32,808 nucleotides of DNA from Clostridia bacterium (GCA_017433225.1 JAFRHS010000028.1:1-32808); one strand, 5' to 3'. Counted from the first letter of the stretch, positions 16,271 to 25,011 are shown. The notes: generated by a model from the sequence alone, not told the origin. Program-made: numbers and translations.

Positions 16271-17188
16271 TCAGTCCACCCCCAGTAATTTCAGCATGAG
16301 TGCCATGCGGATGTATTTTCCGTAACGGACCTGTTTGAAGTAGCAGGCGCGCGGGTCCTTGTCGATCTCGACCGAGATCTCGTTGACACGGGGCAGCGGA
16401 TGCAGGATGGACAGGTCGTACTTGGCGTAAGTCAGTTTGTCCGGCGTCAGGATGTAGGTATCTTTCAGACGCAGGTAATCGGCCTCGTTGAAGAAGCGCT
16501 CTCTCTGGACACGGGTCATGTAGAGGACATCGAGGTTCGGCATGGCGTTCTCGAGAGAGTCCGTCTCTTCGTAGTCGATGTGGCCCTTTTCGAGGATCTC
16601 GGTGCGGACGTGCTCCGGGATCTTCAGTTCTTCCGGAGAGATGAGAACGAATTTGACGTTCTCGTACCGGGACATGGCGGCGATCAGCGAGTGGACCGTC
16701 CGGCCGAATTTGAGGTCTCCGCAGCAGCCGACGACAAGGTTGTCGAGGCGGCCCTTTTCGCGGGAGATCGTCAGAAGGTCGGTCAGGGTCTGGGTCGGAT
16801 GGTTGTGTCCGCCGTCCCCGGCATTGATGACCGGGATGTCGACATTGTTCGCCGCGACGTAGGGAGCGCCCTCTTTCGGGTGGCGCATCGCGATGATGTC
16901 GGCGAAGCATTCGACCGTCCGCGCGGTATCGGCCACGCTCTCCCCTTTGGAGACGGAGCTGTCCGTCGCCGAGGAGAACCCGATGACACTGCCGCCCAGT
17001 TCGATCATGGCAGACTCGAAGCTGAGGCGGGTGCGGGTCGAGGCCTCATAGAACAGAGTGGCCAGTTTCTTGCCGTCGCATTTGTGAGCGTAGACATCCG
17101 GCTGCTCGATGATGTCGCCCGCTTTGGCGATCAGCTCATCGATCTCCTCCCGGGAGATCTGCAGGATGTCGATCAGGTCTTTCGTCAT
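16271..17188 (-). CDS. pyrB: Aspartate carbamoyltransferase catalytic subunit
   Basis: PyrB condenses carbamoyl phosphate with aspartate to form carbamoyl aspartate, the committed step of pyrimidine synthesis. The product has 305 residues, the normal length. The carbamoyl phosphate loop STRTR occupies residues 50-54, [11 protein letters not shown] lies in the middle, and HPLPRV in the C-terminal domain contributes to the active site. The frame continues upstream to 17308, but the start at 17186-17188 has GGAGGAG at 17198-17204 at good distance and begins the conserved protein. It is separated from pyrE by one nucleotide and from pyrI by one nucleotide, so PyrB and PyrI should be made together. 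Confidence 0.97.
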   Translation of the reverse strand: MTKDLIDILQISREEIDELIAKAGDIIEQPDVYAHKCDGKKLATLFYEASTRTRLSFESAMIELGGSVIGFSSATDSSVSKGESVADTARTVECFADIIAMRHPKEGAPYVAANNVDIPVINAGDGGHNHPTQTLTDLLTISREKGRLDNLVVGCCGDLKFGRTVHSLIAAMSRYENVKFVLISPEELKIPEHVRTEILEKGHIDYEETDSLENAMPNLDVLYMTRVQRERFFNEADYLRLKDTYILTPDKLTYAKYDLSILHPLPRVNEISVEIDKDPRACYFKQVRYGKYIRMALMLKLLGVD

Positions 17189-17189
17189 C

Positions 17190-17828
17190 TTATTCGTCTC
17201 CTCCGATCCAGCTCTCATCCGACGGGTCGTCCCGGAATCTGCGGATGCGGTCCGCGTCGCCCGGCTGGATGTAGTTCTCTTCGACCGCCGCTTCGATGAG
17301 CGTGTCAAGGTTGGTCAGGCTGACGTTTTTCACGTTGGCCGCGGTGAGGCGGTCGACGGATTTCTGCATACCGTAGGTGAAGATGCTGACGATGCCGAGG
17401 ACTTCGGCACCCGCGTCTCTCAGAGCGTCGACGACGTCGATGACGCTGCCGCCGGTCGAGATGAGGTCTTCGACGACGACGACCTTCTGGCCGGCGTCCA
17501 GTCTGCCTTCGATGCGGTTCTGTCTGCCGTGGTCCTTATTGCCGCCGCGGACGTAGCCCATCGGGAGTTCCATCATCTGGGCGACGATCGCCGCATGGGC
17601 GATGCCGGCGGTGGAAGTACCCATCAGGACCTCTGCCTCAGGGTAATTCTCTTTGATGACGTTCATGAGACCTGTCTCCACATCGGTGCGGACCCTGTGG
17701 TCGGACAGGACCAGACGGTTGTCACAGTAGATGGGGCTCTTGATGCCGGAGGCCCAGGTGAAAGGGTCGTCCGGTCTCAGGAACACCGCGCGGATACTCA
17801 GCAGGTCTTTTGCGATCTGTTTGCTCAT
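17190..17828 (-). CDS. pyrE: Orotate phosphoribosyltransferase
   Basis: PyrE transfers the phosphoribosyl group of PRPP to orotate, giving OMP. The product has 212 residues. The PRPP-binding motif [13 protein letters not shown] sits at residues 117-129, and [17 protein letters not shown] (about 92-108) is the flexible catalytic loop region. An AAGGAGG ribosome binding site precedes the ATG in the 21-nt gap after pyrF. The C-terminal tail after about residue 195 is acidic and shows no motif. The gene lies inside the pyr operon between pyrF and pyrB. Confidence 0.95.
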   Translation of the reverse strand: MSKQIAKDLLSIRAVFLRPDDPFTWASGIKSPIYCDNRLVLSDHRVRTDVETGLMNVIKENYPEAEVLMGTSTAGIAHAAIVAQMMELPMGYVRGGNKDHGRQNRIEGRLDAGQKVVVVEDLISTGGSVIDVVDALRDAGAEVLGIVSIFTYGMQKSVDRLTAANVKNVSLTNLDTLIEAAVEENYIQPGDADRIRRFRDDPSDESWIGGDE

Positions 17829-17849
17829 CGTTCGAGTCCTCCTTGGTGA

Positions 17850-18545
17850 TCAGTCGACGAATTCGCGGACACAGCGTCTCCAGGCAGCCACCGGGTCATC
17901 TGCCGCGGTGATGGGACGCCCGACCACGATATAGTCGGAATTGGCTTTTGCTTTGTCCGGCGTCATGATCCGGACCTGGTCCCCGACCTCTCCGTCCGCA
18001 AAGCGGATGCCGGGAGTGACGGTCAGGAACATCTCGCCGCAGCGCTGATGGATGGCCTCTGCCTCCAGCGGAGAGCAGACGACTCCGTCCAGTCCGGCGT
18101 CTCTGGCGTTTTCGGCGTAGTGCAGGACGGTCTCCTGCATCCCGGCATCGATGAGGAGTTCGCTCCGCATACGTTCTTCCGACGTGGAGGTCAGCTGCGT
18201 GACGGCGATGACCAGCGGACGGCTCCCGTCCGGGCGGGTGACGCCGTCCATGGCGGCTTCCATCATGGCGCGGGTTCCTGCCGCATGCAGGTTCACGATG
18301 TCGGCGCCGAGGGTGGACAGAACACGCATCGTCTTTCCGACCGTGTTCGGGATGTCATGGAGCTTCAGGTCGAGGAAGACCTTGTGGCCCCGGTTTTTCA
18401 GTTCTTTGACGATCTCCGGACCGGCCGCGTAAAACAGTTCCATGCCGATCTTGACGAACGGCCGTTCTTCCTCGAACTGTTCCAGGAACCGGATGGTCTG
18501 TTCTCTGCCCGCGAAGTCACAGGCGATGATGACGTCTTTTCCCAT
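17850..18545 (-). CDS. pyrF: Orotidine 5'-phosphate decarboxylase
   Basis: PyrF decarboxylates OMP to UMP, the last step of the de novo pathway. The product has 231 residues, normal for the short bacterial form. The catalytic Asp-Lys-Asp array appears in DLKLHDIPNT, with Asp59, Lys61 and Asp64. The C-terminal phosphate-binding segment VTPGIRF and YIVVGRPIT are also conserved. Its ATG overlaps the TAA stop of pyrD by one base (TAATG at 18543-18547), so translation is coupled. It is followed by pyrE after 21 nt. Confidence 0.96.
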   Translation of the reverse strand: MGKDVIIACDFAGREQTIRFLEQFEEERPFVKIGMELFYAAGPEIVKELKNRGHKVFLDLKLHDIPNTVGKTMRVLSTLGADIVNLHAAGTRAMMEAAMDGVTRPDGSRPLVIAVTQLTSTSEERMRSELLIDAGMQETVLHYAENARDAGLDGVVCSPLEAEAIHQRCGEMFLTVTPGIRFADGEVGDQVRIMTPDKAKANSDYIVVGRPITAADDPVAAWRRCVREFVD

Positions 18546-19456
18546 TAGTGTGCTCCTCCTATCATATCCGTAAGGCTCGTGAACCCGTAGCGTTCCATGG
18601 CGGCCGGCAGGTCCTCGACGATCCTCTTCGAGGCCAGCGGGTCGACGAGGTTCGCCGCGCCCACTTCGACGGCCGTGGCACCGGCCAGCATGAGTTCCAG
18701 AACGTCTTCCGCGCTCTGTACGCCGCCCATGCCGATGATGGGCAGTCCGGTGGCCTCATAGACCTGCCAGACCATACGGACCGCCACCGGGAAGATGGCG
18801 GGGCCGGAAAAGCCGCCCATTTTGTTGGCGATGACGGGTCTCTTCGTCGTGAGGGAGATCCGCATCCCCATGAGTGTATTGATGAGGCTGATGCCGTCGG
18901 CGCCCGCCTCTTTGCAGGCACAGGCGATCTCCGCGATGTCGGTGACATTGGGGCTCAGCTTCATGTAAACGGGTTTGGTGGTCACTGCCTTGACCGCACG
19001 GGTCACTTCCGCCGCGCTGTCCGGGTCGGTCCCGAAGGACATCCCTCCGTTGTGCACGTTGGGGCAGCTGATGTTGACCTCCAGAAGCCCGATCTGGTCT
19101 TCTTTGTCGAGTTTTTCGCAGGTCACCACATAGTCTTCGACAGAAAAGCCGGAGATGTTCGCGACCGCGGGTTTGTGGAATACCTTTGCCAGTTTCGGGA
19201 GTTCCTCCGAGATGACCTTGTCGACCCCCGGGTTCTGCAGCCCGACCGAGTTGATGAGGCCCTCGGTGCATTCGGCGATCCGCGGTGTGGGGTTCCCGAA
19301 CCGCGGTTCTCTCGTCGTGCCCTTGAGCGCGATACTGCCGAGACAGTTGATATCGTAGAGTTCCGCGAACTCGTAGCCGAAGCCGAAGGTGCCGCTGGCC
19401 GGGATGACCGGATTGTCCAGTTCGAGGCCGGAGAGAGTCACTTTCGTGTTCACCAT
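18545..19456 (-). CDS. pyrD: Dihydroorotate dehydrogenase, class 1B catalytic subunit
   Basis: This enzyme oxidises dihydroorotate to orotate on FMN. The product has 303 residues. The class 1 catalytic cysteine is Cys131 in NISCPN, and the FMN-binding region includes Lys45 and the C-terminal IIGMGGV and VEVGAAN. The cysteine base and the neighbouring pyrK gene place it in class 1B, which passes electrons through PyrK to NAD rather than to quinone or fumarate. The gene begins inside the last codons of pyrK (7-nt overlap), which fits stoichiometric synthesis of the PyrD-PyrK heterotetramer. Confidence 0.96.
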   Translation of the reverse strand: MVNTKVTLSGLELDNPVIPASGTFGFGYEFAELYDINCLGSIALKGTTREPRFGNPTPRIAECTEGLINSVGLQNPGVDKVISEELPKLAKVFHKPAVANISGFSVEDYVVTCEKLDKEDQIGLLEVNISCPNVHNGGMSFGTDPDSAAEVTRAVKAVTTKPVYMKLSPNVTDIAEIACACKEAGADGISLINTLMGMRISLTTKRPVIANKMGGFSGPAIFPVAVRMVWQVYEATGLPIIGMGGVQSAEDVLELMLAGATAVEVGAANLVDPLASKRIVEDLPAAMERYGFTSLTDMIGGAH

Positions 19457-20196
19457 ATGATCTCCTCCCTCATCAGCACCGGGCCGTCTTTGCAGACCCT
19501 CTTGTTTCCGTTCTTTGTCTGGATGGAGCAGCCCATGCAGGCGCCGAAGCCGCAGCCCATCCGCTCTTCGAAGCTGTACTGGCCGGAAGTCGCCGCGACG
19601 GACTCGATGGCCCGGAACATCGGCATGGGGCCGCAGGTGTAGAAGAACGAGTAGTCGAGGTCTTTCATGACGCCGGTCACGAAGCCCTTCGTCCCGGCGG
19701 AACCGTCAACGGTCGTCACACAGACGCTGCCGCCCGTACCCTCCAGCAGGGTCTCGAAGTCTTCCTGCAGGAAGATCTCCTCCGCCGTGTTGAACCCGAG
19801 GATAACACTGGGGGTCTTCCCCCCCGCCAGCAGCGCTTTGCAGAGACCGTAGAGCGGCGGGATGCCGACGCCGCCTCCGACGAGGAGCGGTGTATCGCCC
19901 GAGAGAGAGGGGTCGAAGCCGTTGCCAAGGCCCGCCAGCAGGTCGAAGGACTCGCCCACCGGGGTCGCCGCCATGGCTTCGGTCCCGTGGCCGACCACTT
20001 TGTAGATGAGGGTCAGCGTATCGTCGGTCCAGTCACAGACCGAGATGGGACGGCGCAGGTAGTACCCGGGCAGTTTCAGATTCACGAACTGACCCGGTGC
20101 GGTGATGGCGCCCTCGAGCGGGCCCTCGAGCACCATGCGGTATACGGAATCGGTCAGTGCCCGGTTCGAGCAGACCGTGAAAGTGTTCTGGATCAT
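19450..20196 (-). CDS. pyrK: Dihydroorotate dehydrogenase electron transfer subunit
   Basis: PyrK is a ferredoxin-NAD reductase-like protein that carries FAD and a [2Fe-2S] cluster and links PyrD to NAD. The product has 248 residues. The FAD-binding RRPISVCDW motif and the NAD-binding LVGGGVGIPPLY segment are visible. The cluster cysteines are Cys215, Cys220, Cys223 and Cys235 with spacing C-x4-C-x2-C-x11-C. The ATG overlaps the pyrC stop as ATGA (20193-20196), and the end overlaps pyrD. All features are as expected for the family. Confidence 0.95.
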   Translation of the reverse strand: MIQNTFTVCSNRALTDSVYRMVLEGPLEGAITAPGQFVNLKLPGYYLRRPISVCDWTDDTLTLIYKVVGHGTEAMAATPVGESFDLLAGLGNGFDPSLSGDTPLLVGGGVGIPPLYGLCKALLAGGKTPSVILGFNTAEEIFLQEDFETLLEGTGGSVCVTTVDGSAGTKGFVTGVMKDLDYSFFYTCGPMPMFRAIESVAATSGQYSFEERMGCGFGACMGCSIQTKNGNKRVCKDGPVLMREEIIW

Positions 20197-21413
20197 TCGG
20201 TGACCTCCACGTCATCGGCTTTCCAGACGATCTCTCCGTCGTGGACGGTCAGGAGGCAGCGGCCGTAGACTTCCCAGTTTTCAAAGGGGGTCGCTCTTCC
20301 CTTGGAGAGGAATTCGTCGGGGTGGACGATGTATTTGTCATTCAGATCGAAGACCGTGAAATCGTTCTTGCGGAACGGGACCCCGAAGCGGACGCGCGGG
20401 TTGATCGCCATCATCTCGACGAGGCGGTCGAGCGTGATGCGTCCGGTGCGGACGAGGGTCGTGTAGCAGATCGGGAACGAGGTCTCGAGGCCGACGATGC
20501 CGAAGGCGCTGTTCGCGAGGCCCTGGTCTTTCTCTTCGAAGGAGTGGGGTGCGTGGTCCGTGGCGATCATGTCGATGGTCCCGTCCTGGATGCCCTGGAT
20601 GAGCGCTTCCCGGTCTTCGGCCGAACGCAGGGGCGGGTTCATCTTGAAGCGGCCCTGCTCCATGAGTTCGCTGTCGTCGAGGGCGAGGTAATGAGGGCCG
20701 GTCTCGCAGGAGACGTCGACGCCTCTCTCTTTCGCCTTGCGGACGAGGTCGAGGCCCTCCTTGACGGAGCAGTGGCAGACGTGGTACCGGCAGCCGGTCT
20801 GTTCAGCGAGGATGATGTCCCGGCGGATCTCGGCGATCTCGCTCTCGGGGTCCTGGCCGCGGTGGCCGTGGAGCCGCGCGTAGTTGCCGGCATGGATGTA
20901 GCCCTTGTTCGAATACTTGTTGATCTCGCAGTGGGCGCAGACGATCTTGTCGACCGCTGCGGCGCGTTCCATGAGTTTCCGCATCATGTCGGCGGTCTGG
21001 ATGCCTCTTCCGTCGTCTGAGAAGGCGAAGACATGGGGCGCCAGTTCCTCGATGGGGACGATCTCCTCCCCCAGTTCCCCGACGGTCAGGGACGCGTAGG
21101 GGTAGCAGTCGATGACGGCGTCGCGGTCGATGATGTCCTGCTCGACCTTCAGATGCTCGAGGCTGTCGGGCACCGGGTCGAGGTTCGGCATGGTGGCTAC
21201 GCCGGTGAAACCGCCGTGGGCTGCCGCCTGACTGCCGGTCAGGATGGTCTCTTTATAAGAAAAACCCGGCTCTCTGAAATGCACATGCACATCAAAAAAA
21301 CCGGGAAATAACGTATAGCCATTCACGTCGGAAACACGGGGGCCGCCGGCGAGAAATTCGTCAGTCATGAGATTGTCAGCATGGACCAGAAGGTCCCTCA
21401 TGGAAAACTTCAT
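20193..21413 (-). CDS. pyrC: Dihydroorotase
   Basis: PyrC closes carbamoyl aspartate to dihydroorotate and is a zinc amidohydrolase. The product has 406 residues. Metal-binding HVHFREPG has His43 and His45. The family motif FSDDGRGIQ, a second histidine region CHCSVKEG, and ATDHAPH with its substrate-binding context follow. The N-terminal strand domain before the HxH motif is short compared with many class I dihydroorotases, yet the barrel looks complete. It is the first gene of the pyr operon, with a promoter about 40-65 bp upstream. The ribosome binding site GAGG stands 7 nt before the ATG and lies in a small AGTAC/GTACT inverted repeat at 21417-21429. A Met5 start is a less likely alternative. 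Confidence 0.94.
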   Translation of the reverse strand: MKFSMRDLLVHADNLMTDEFLAGGPRVSDVNGYTLFPGFFDVHVHFREPGFSYKETILTGSQAAAHGGFTGVATMPNLDPVPDSLEHLKVEQDIIDRDAVIDCYPYASLTVGELGEEIVPIEELAPHVFAFSDDGRGIQTADMMRKLMERAAAVDKIVCAHCEINKYSNKGYIHAGNYARLHGHRGQDPESEIAEIRRDIILAEQTGCRYHVCHCSVKEGLDLVRKAKERGVDVSCETGPHYLALDDSELMEQGRFKMNPPLRSAEDREALIQGIQDGTIDMIATDHAPHSFEEKDQGLANSAFGIVGLETSFPICYTTLVRTGRITLDRLVEMMAINPRVRFGVPFRKNDFTVFDLNDKYIVHPDEFLSKGRATPFENWEVYGRCLLTVHDGEIVWKADDVEVTE

Positions 21414-21451
21414 AGCAGTACCTCGTACTTCTCTTATTCTTGCTTTTTAAT

Positions 21452-21479
21452 ATTATATATGATTTCACAAAAAAGTAAA
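21452..21479 (-). promoter_or_regulatory. Promoter of the pyr operon
   Basis: On the minus strand TTTACT at 21474-21479 and TATAAT at 21452-21457 are separated by 16 bp. Transcription would start near 21445, leaving a leader of only about 30 nt before pyrC. That is too short for a PyrR-type attenuator, and no pyr box is seen. Confidence 0.7.
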
Positions 21480-21492
21480 TTGGCCCGCACGT

Positions 21493-21523
21493 AAAAAAGC
21501 AGCCCCGGAGGAGCTGCTTTTTT
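21493..21523 (-). terminator. Intrinsic terminator after the small protein gene
   Basis: AAAAAAGCAGC at 21493-21503 pairs perfectly with GCTGCTTTTTT at 21513-21523 around a 9-nt loop, with six T residues on the minus strand. It sits just beyond the stop of the small unknown gene and upstream of the pyr promoter. Confidence 0.88.
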
Positions 21524-21525
21524 GT

Positions 21526-21819
21526 TCAATACGTTTCGGCGATCTCGACGCGGTCGTTTTTGAGGTCCAGCACGAAGACGGTCTTGTGCTCCGTGTTTTC
21601 CGGGACCTCCTGGATGGCCTTGAGCCGCATCCAGAGTTCTTTCGCGGGAGAGGACCCGTCGTAGAGGGCCTGGTACAGCGTGTAGACGACCATGTCAGGG
21701 TCGTTGTCGGCGGTTTTCACCGACTCGAAAATGGTGCGGGCATTGCGCTCGACCCACTCTTCCCCCATGAGTTCCATGAACTTTTCCTGGGCGATCTTTT
21801 TTCCTTCTTTGAGTGTCAT
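21526..21819 (-). CDS. Small protein of unknown function next to DAHP synthase
   Basis: I do not recognise this 97-residue protein. It begins MTLKEGKKIAQEKF. The first two thirds look helical and charged, and the end (TVFVLDLKNDRVEIAETY) looks like a beta hairpin. There is no signal peptide, membrane segment or cysteine motif. The start is supported by AAAAGGAG at 21827-21834, which overlaps the TAA stop of the DAHP synthase gene, so the two are translated together. It is the last gene before a strong terminator. The frame continues upstream to 22116, but that part is antisense-like shadow inside the synthase gene. A regulatory or partner role for the synthase is only a guess from position. 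Confidence 0.8.
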   Translation of the reverse strand: MTLKEGKKIAQEKFMELMGEEWVERNARTIFESVKTADNDPDMVVYTLYQALYDGSSPAKELWMRLKAIQEVPENTEHKTVFVLDLKNDRVEIAETY

Positions 21820-21832
21820 GATCGTTCTCCTT

Positions 21833-22867
21833 TTACCAGAGGTCTGCGAGATCGTAGATGAGCTTCTCGGTCTTCTCCCAGCCGAGGCAGGGGTCCGTGA
21901 TGGACTGGCCGTATACTCCGCCGCCGACGGACTGGCTGCCGTCCACGAGGTAGCTCTCGACCATGAAGCCTTTGACGAGTTTCCGGACCGTGCTGTCGTA
22001 GTGGGCACTGTGGATGACGTCCTTCGCGATGCGGATCTGCTCGTTGTACTGCTTCCCGGAGTTCGCGTGGTTCGTGTCGACGATGATCGCCGGGTTCTTC
22101 GCACCGGCCTCCTCATAGAGGCGATGTACCGTAAGGAGATCTTCGTAGTAGTAGTTCGGATGGTTGTGGCCGAATTTGTCGACGCGTCCGCGCAGGATGG
22201 CGTGGGCCCTCGCGTTGCCTTCGGTCTGGACTTCCCAGCCGCGGTACAGGAACCGGTGACCGGCCTGGGCCGCGATGATCGAGTTCATCATGACGGACAG
22301 GTCGCCGCTCGTGGGGTTTTTGAGGCCGCAGGGCACACCGATGCCGCTCGCGACGATCCGGTGCAGCTGGTCTTCCGAGGAACGGGCCCCGACCGCCACA
22401 TAGGAGAGGAGGTCGGAGAGGTACCGGTGGTTTTCCGGGTAGAGCATCTCGTCGGCACAGGTGAAGTCCGTCTCGTTGGCGATGCGCTGGTGCATCTCGC
22501 GGATGGCGATGATGCCGGCCAGGAGGTCCTCCTCCTGCTCGGGGTCGGGCTGGTGCAGCATGCCCTTGTATCCAAGGCCGACGGTCCGCGGTTTGTTGGT
22601 GTAGACACGCGGGACGATGAACACCTTGTCTTTGACTTTATCATAGACTTCGGCAAGGCGGTTCATGTATTCGACAACGGCGTCTTCCCGGTCCGCGGAG
22701 CAGGGGCCGATGATGAGGCACAGCTTGTCGCTGCGGCCTTCGAAGATGTCGGCGAGCTCGGCGTCCCGTTCTTCTTTCACTTGTTTTACACGCGCGCTGA
22801 CCGGGAACTGGTTCTTGAGTTCCAGCGGGGTCGGCAGTTTGCGTGCGAATTCCATTTGCATTTCCAT
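21833..22867 (-). CDS. 3-deoxy-7-phosphoheptulonate synthase, type I (AroG/AroF-like)
   Basis: This enzyme condenses phosphoenolpyruvate with erythrose 4-phosphate, the first step of the shikimate pathway to aromatic amino acids. The product has 344 residues, matching the E. coli-like type I alpha class. Key motifs are IGPCSA at residues 53-58, the PEP/metal-binding KPRTVGLGYKG region, GVPCGLKNPTSGDL, and DTNHANSGK. No fused chorismate mutase or ACT domain is present, so any feedback inhibition would act on the barrel and its N-terminal extension. AGGAG stands about 10 nt before the ATG. It lies 18 nt after der and 13 nt before a small unknown gene. The paralogue name (aroF, aroG or aroH) cannot be assigned. 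Confidence 0.95.
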   Translation of the reverse strand: MEMQMEFARKLPTPLELKNQFPVSARVKQVKEERDAELADIFEGRSDKLCLIIGPCSADREDAVVEYMNRLAEVYDKVKDKVFIVPRVYTNKPRTVGLGYKGMLHQPDPEQEEDLLAGIIAIREMHQRIANETDFTCADEMLYPENHRYLSDLLSYVAVGARSSEDQLHRIVASGIGVPCGLKNPTSGDLSVMMNSIIAAQAGHRFLYRGWEVQTEGNARAHAILRGRVDKFGHNHPNYYYEDLLTVHRLYEEAGAKNPAIIVDTNHANSGKQYNEQIRIAKDVIHSAHYDSTVRKLVKGFMVESYLVDGSQSVGGGVYGQSITDPCLGWEKTEKLIYDLADLW

Positions 22868-22885
22868 ATGGGAACAACTCCTGTT

Positions 22886-24226
22886 CTACTTTGTGCTGTT
22901 CTTTCCCTTTTGATCCCGTTCCCGGATGATGTACCGGGTCGGGGTGCCGTCGAGACCGAAGACCTCGCGGATTTGGTTATCAATATACCGCTGATAGCTG
23001 TAATGGAAAAGGTCTTTTTTGTTTACAAAGCAGACGAATGTCGGCGGCCGCGTGGAGGCCTGGGTGATGTAGTAGATCTTGAGCCGCTTGCCCTTGTCGG
23101 TGGGCGGCTGGACCCGCGCGGTGGCCATGGCCAGAACGTCGTTGAGCTTGCCGGTCGAGATCCGCACGCTGTTCTGGTCGTTGACGAACGTGATGAGTTC
23201 GTAAAGGTTGTTGAGCCGCTGACCGGTCTTCGCGGAGATGAAGACGATCGGCGCGTAGGACATGAAGGAGAAGTCGTTTTCGAGCTTCTTGCGGTAGGTC
23301 TGCATGGTCTTGCCGTCTTTTTCGTAGGCGTCCCACTTGTTGACGGCGATGATGCAGGCCTTGCCCGCTTCATGCGCGAGGCCGGCGACCTTGCTGTCCT
23401 GTTCGGTGAAGCCTTCGAGCGCATCGATCATGATGACACAGACGTCGGCCCGTTCGATGGCCATCTTGGCCCGGATGACGCTGTACTTCTCGATGCGTTC
23501 ATCGACGCGCGACTTCCGGCGAAGGCCGGCGGTGTCGATGAACAGGACGGCGCCGTTTTCGTTTTCGATGAGGGTATCGGTCGAGTCCCGGGTGGTGCCG
23601 GCGATGCTCGAGACGATGGTCCGCTCTTCCCCGCACAGGGCGTTGATGAGCGAGGATTTGCCCACGTTGGGCTTGCCGATGACGGCGACCTTGATGACGA
23701 AGTCTTCCTCTTCGGTGCCGGCATCTGCGGGCAGATGCTGCAGGACAGCATCCAGTAAATCGCCCGTGCCCCTGCCGTGTACGGAAGAGACGGCGATGGG
23801 GTCTCCGAGCCCTAAGTTGTAGAATTCATAGAAGTCAGCCGGCAGCTCGCCCACCGAGTCGCATTTGTTGACACAGAGGACCACCGGTTTCCCGCTCTTC
23901 TGGAGCATGGAGGCCACTTCGAGGTCGGTGGCGACCACGCCGTCCCGGACATCGGTGACGAGGATGATGACCTCGGCGCTGTCGATGGCAAGCTGTGCCT
24001 GCCGGCGCATCTGGGACAGGATGATGTCGTCAGAATAGGGCTCGATGCCGCCGGTGTCGACCAGCAGCATGGTATGTCCCAGCCATTCACAGTCCCCGTA
24101 GATGCGGTCCCGGGTGACACCGGGCGTGTCATCGACGATGGACAGGCGCTGGCCGATCAGTTTGTTGAACAAGGTGGACTTGCCTACGTTCGGTCTGCCG
24201 ACGATCGCAACGACCGGTTTTGACAT
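22886..24226 (-). CDS. der: GTPase Der (EngA), ribosome assembly
   Basis: Der is an essential bacterial GTPase with two G domains in tandem, needed for maturation of the 50S subunit. The product has 446 residues. The first domain shows GRPNVGKST at residues 8-16, DTPGVTRDR, VDTGG and NKCD. The second shows GKPNVGKSS, TTRDSTDT, DTAGLRRKS and NKWDAYEK. A KH-like RNA-binding domain forms the C-terminus. GGAGG lies about 9-10 nt before the ATG. Its place downstream of rpmF, itself a 50S protein gene, fits a ribosome-related operon. The gap to rpmF is 95 bp and shows no clear terminator. Confidence 0.97.
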   Translation of the reverse strand: MSKPVVAIVGRPNVGKSTLFNKLIGQRLSIVDDTPGVTRDRIYGDCEWLGHTMLLVDTGGIEPYSDDIILSQMRRQAQLAIDSAEVIILVTDVRDGVVATDLEVASMLQKSGKPVVLCVNKCDSVGELPADFYEFYNLGLGDPIAVSSVHGRGTGDLLDAVLQHLPADAGTEEEDFVIKVAVIGKPNVGKSSLINALCGEERTIVSSIAGTTRDSTDTLIENENGAVLFIDTAGLRRKSRVDERIEKYSVIRAKMAIERADVCVIMIDALEGFTEQDSKVAGLAHEAGKACIIAVNKWDAYEKDGKTMQTYRKKLENDFSFMSYAPIVFISAKTGQRLNNLYELITFVNDQNSVRISTGKLNDVLAMATARVQPPTDKGKRLKIYYITQASTRPPTFVCFVNKKDLFHYSYQRYIDNQIREVFGLDGTPTRYIIRERDQKGKNSTK

Positions 24227-24321
24227 GTTCGCACACCTCCAATTATCGATATAACGACTAAAAGGCGGGGAAGGATGTACTTCTCCACCTTGATTCGCCG
24301 TTGGTTATTGACAGCAGAGGA

Positions 24322-24501
24322 TCAGTCTTTCTCGATGACTTTTCTGCCGTTGTAGTAGCCACATTCCAGGCATACTCTGTGCGGTCTCTTGTATGCGCCG
24401 CACTGCGGGCATCTGACGAGTTCAGGTGCATCCATCTTCCAGACGTTGGAACGTCTTTTGTCTCTTCTGGCTTTGGAAGTCTTTCTTGCCGGTACTGCCA
24501 T
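24322..24501 (-). CDS. rpmF: 50S ribosomal protein L32
   Basis: This 59-residue protein is L32 of the large ribosomal subunit. It starts MAVPARKTSKARRDKRRSN, the typical basic N-terminus, and has four zinc-binding cysteines, Cys31 and Cys34 in CPQC and Cys44 and Cys47 in CLEC, so it is the zinc-bound form. It starts 15 nt after yceD, with AGGGGG at the yceD stop as its ribosome binding site. yceD-rpmF is a widely conserved pair. The loss of cysteines seen in zinc-independent paralogues is not present here, so a zinc-starvation duplicate is unlikely. Confidence 0.97.
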   Translation of the reverse strand: MAVPARKTSKARRDKRRSNVWKMDAPELVRCPQCGAYKRPHRVCLECGYYNGRKVIEKD

Positions 24502-24516
24502 CTTACAGTTACCCCC

Positions 24517-25011
24517 TCAATTTAATAATTCTAGAAGACCTGCGAGCCGTGGGTCTACAGGCTCCGTGCAGTTGCAGGGACCGTCGTTCAGGTTCTTGCC
24601 GCACTGGGGGCAGAGACCTTTGCAGTCGTCTTTACAGAGGACTTTTGACGGAAGGTTGAGTACGACGTCCTCTTCGGCCAGCGCATCGAGGTCCAGGACG
24701 AGGTCCGGGAGCACGATGTAGTCGTCGGTATCTTCGTTCTGGACTTCCGGGACGAAGGTGTGGACGAAGGGCACGTTCAGAGGTCGTACCACGTCGCATG
24801 CGCAGCGGTCGCAGACGGTGTGCAGTTCCGCCTCGATGACCGCGTCGCTGTAAACGACTCCGGCGGTGTTTCGGATGACGCCGCGGATGTGCACGGGATT
24901 CGGAAACAGGGGCTCCCCTGTTTCGGAGGTCTCGCCGAACGACGTCTCCCGATCCAGTGTGAGCTGCTCGCCGACCCGGTTGAAAAGGGCTTCGAGTTCC
25001 ACTTTGAACAT
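24517..25011 (-). CDS. yceD: DUF177 / YceD family protein
   Basis: This 164-residue protein belongs to the YceD (DUF177) family, encoded next to rpmF in most bacteria and linked to 23S rRNA accumulation. The conserved core VCDRCACDV lies in the middle. The C-terminus has a zinc-ribbon-like set of cysteines, CKDDCKGLCPQCGKNL followed by CNC. The frame opens at 25035, but the ATG at 25009-25011 is preferred because AAAGGAG stands 8 nt upstream and the conserved sequence MFKVELEALF begins there. A perfect consensus promoter lies just upstream, so this is the first gene of the unit yceD-rpmF-der-DAHP synthase-small protein. Confidence 0.92.
   Translation of the reverse strand: MFKVELEALFNRVGEQLTLDRETSFGETSETGEPLFPNPVHIRGVIRNTAGVVYSDAVIEAELHTVCDRCACDVVRPLNVPFVHTFVPEVQNEDTDDYIVLPDLVLDLDALAEEDVVLNLPSKVLCKDDCKGLCPQCGKNLNDGPCNCTEPVDPRLAGLLELLN

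Noticed and set aside
21493-21523. Hairpin considered as a PyrR-type attenuator of the pyr operon
   Set aside because: It lies upstream of the pyr -35 box, so it is not in the pyr leader; it ends the preceding transcript.
21692-23758. Open frame of 688 codons on the plus strand over DAHP synthase and der
   Set aside because: Antisense to two conserved genes; composition explains its length.
24227-24321. Gap between rpmF and der examined for a terminator or promoter
   Set aside because: Only an imperfect pairing without a T-run and no good promoter pair were seen, so readthrough from rpmF into der is the simplest view.
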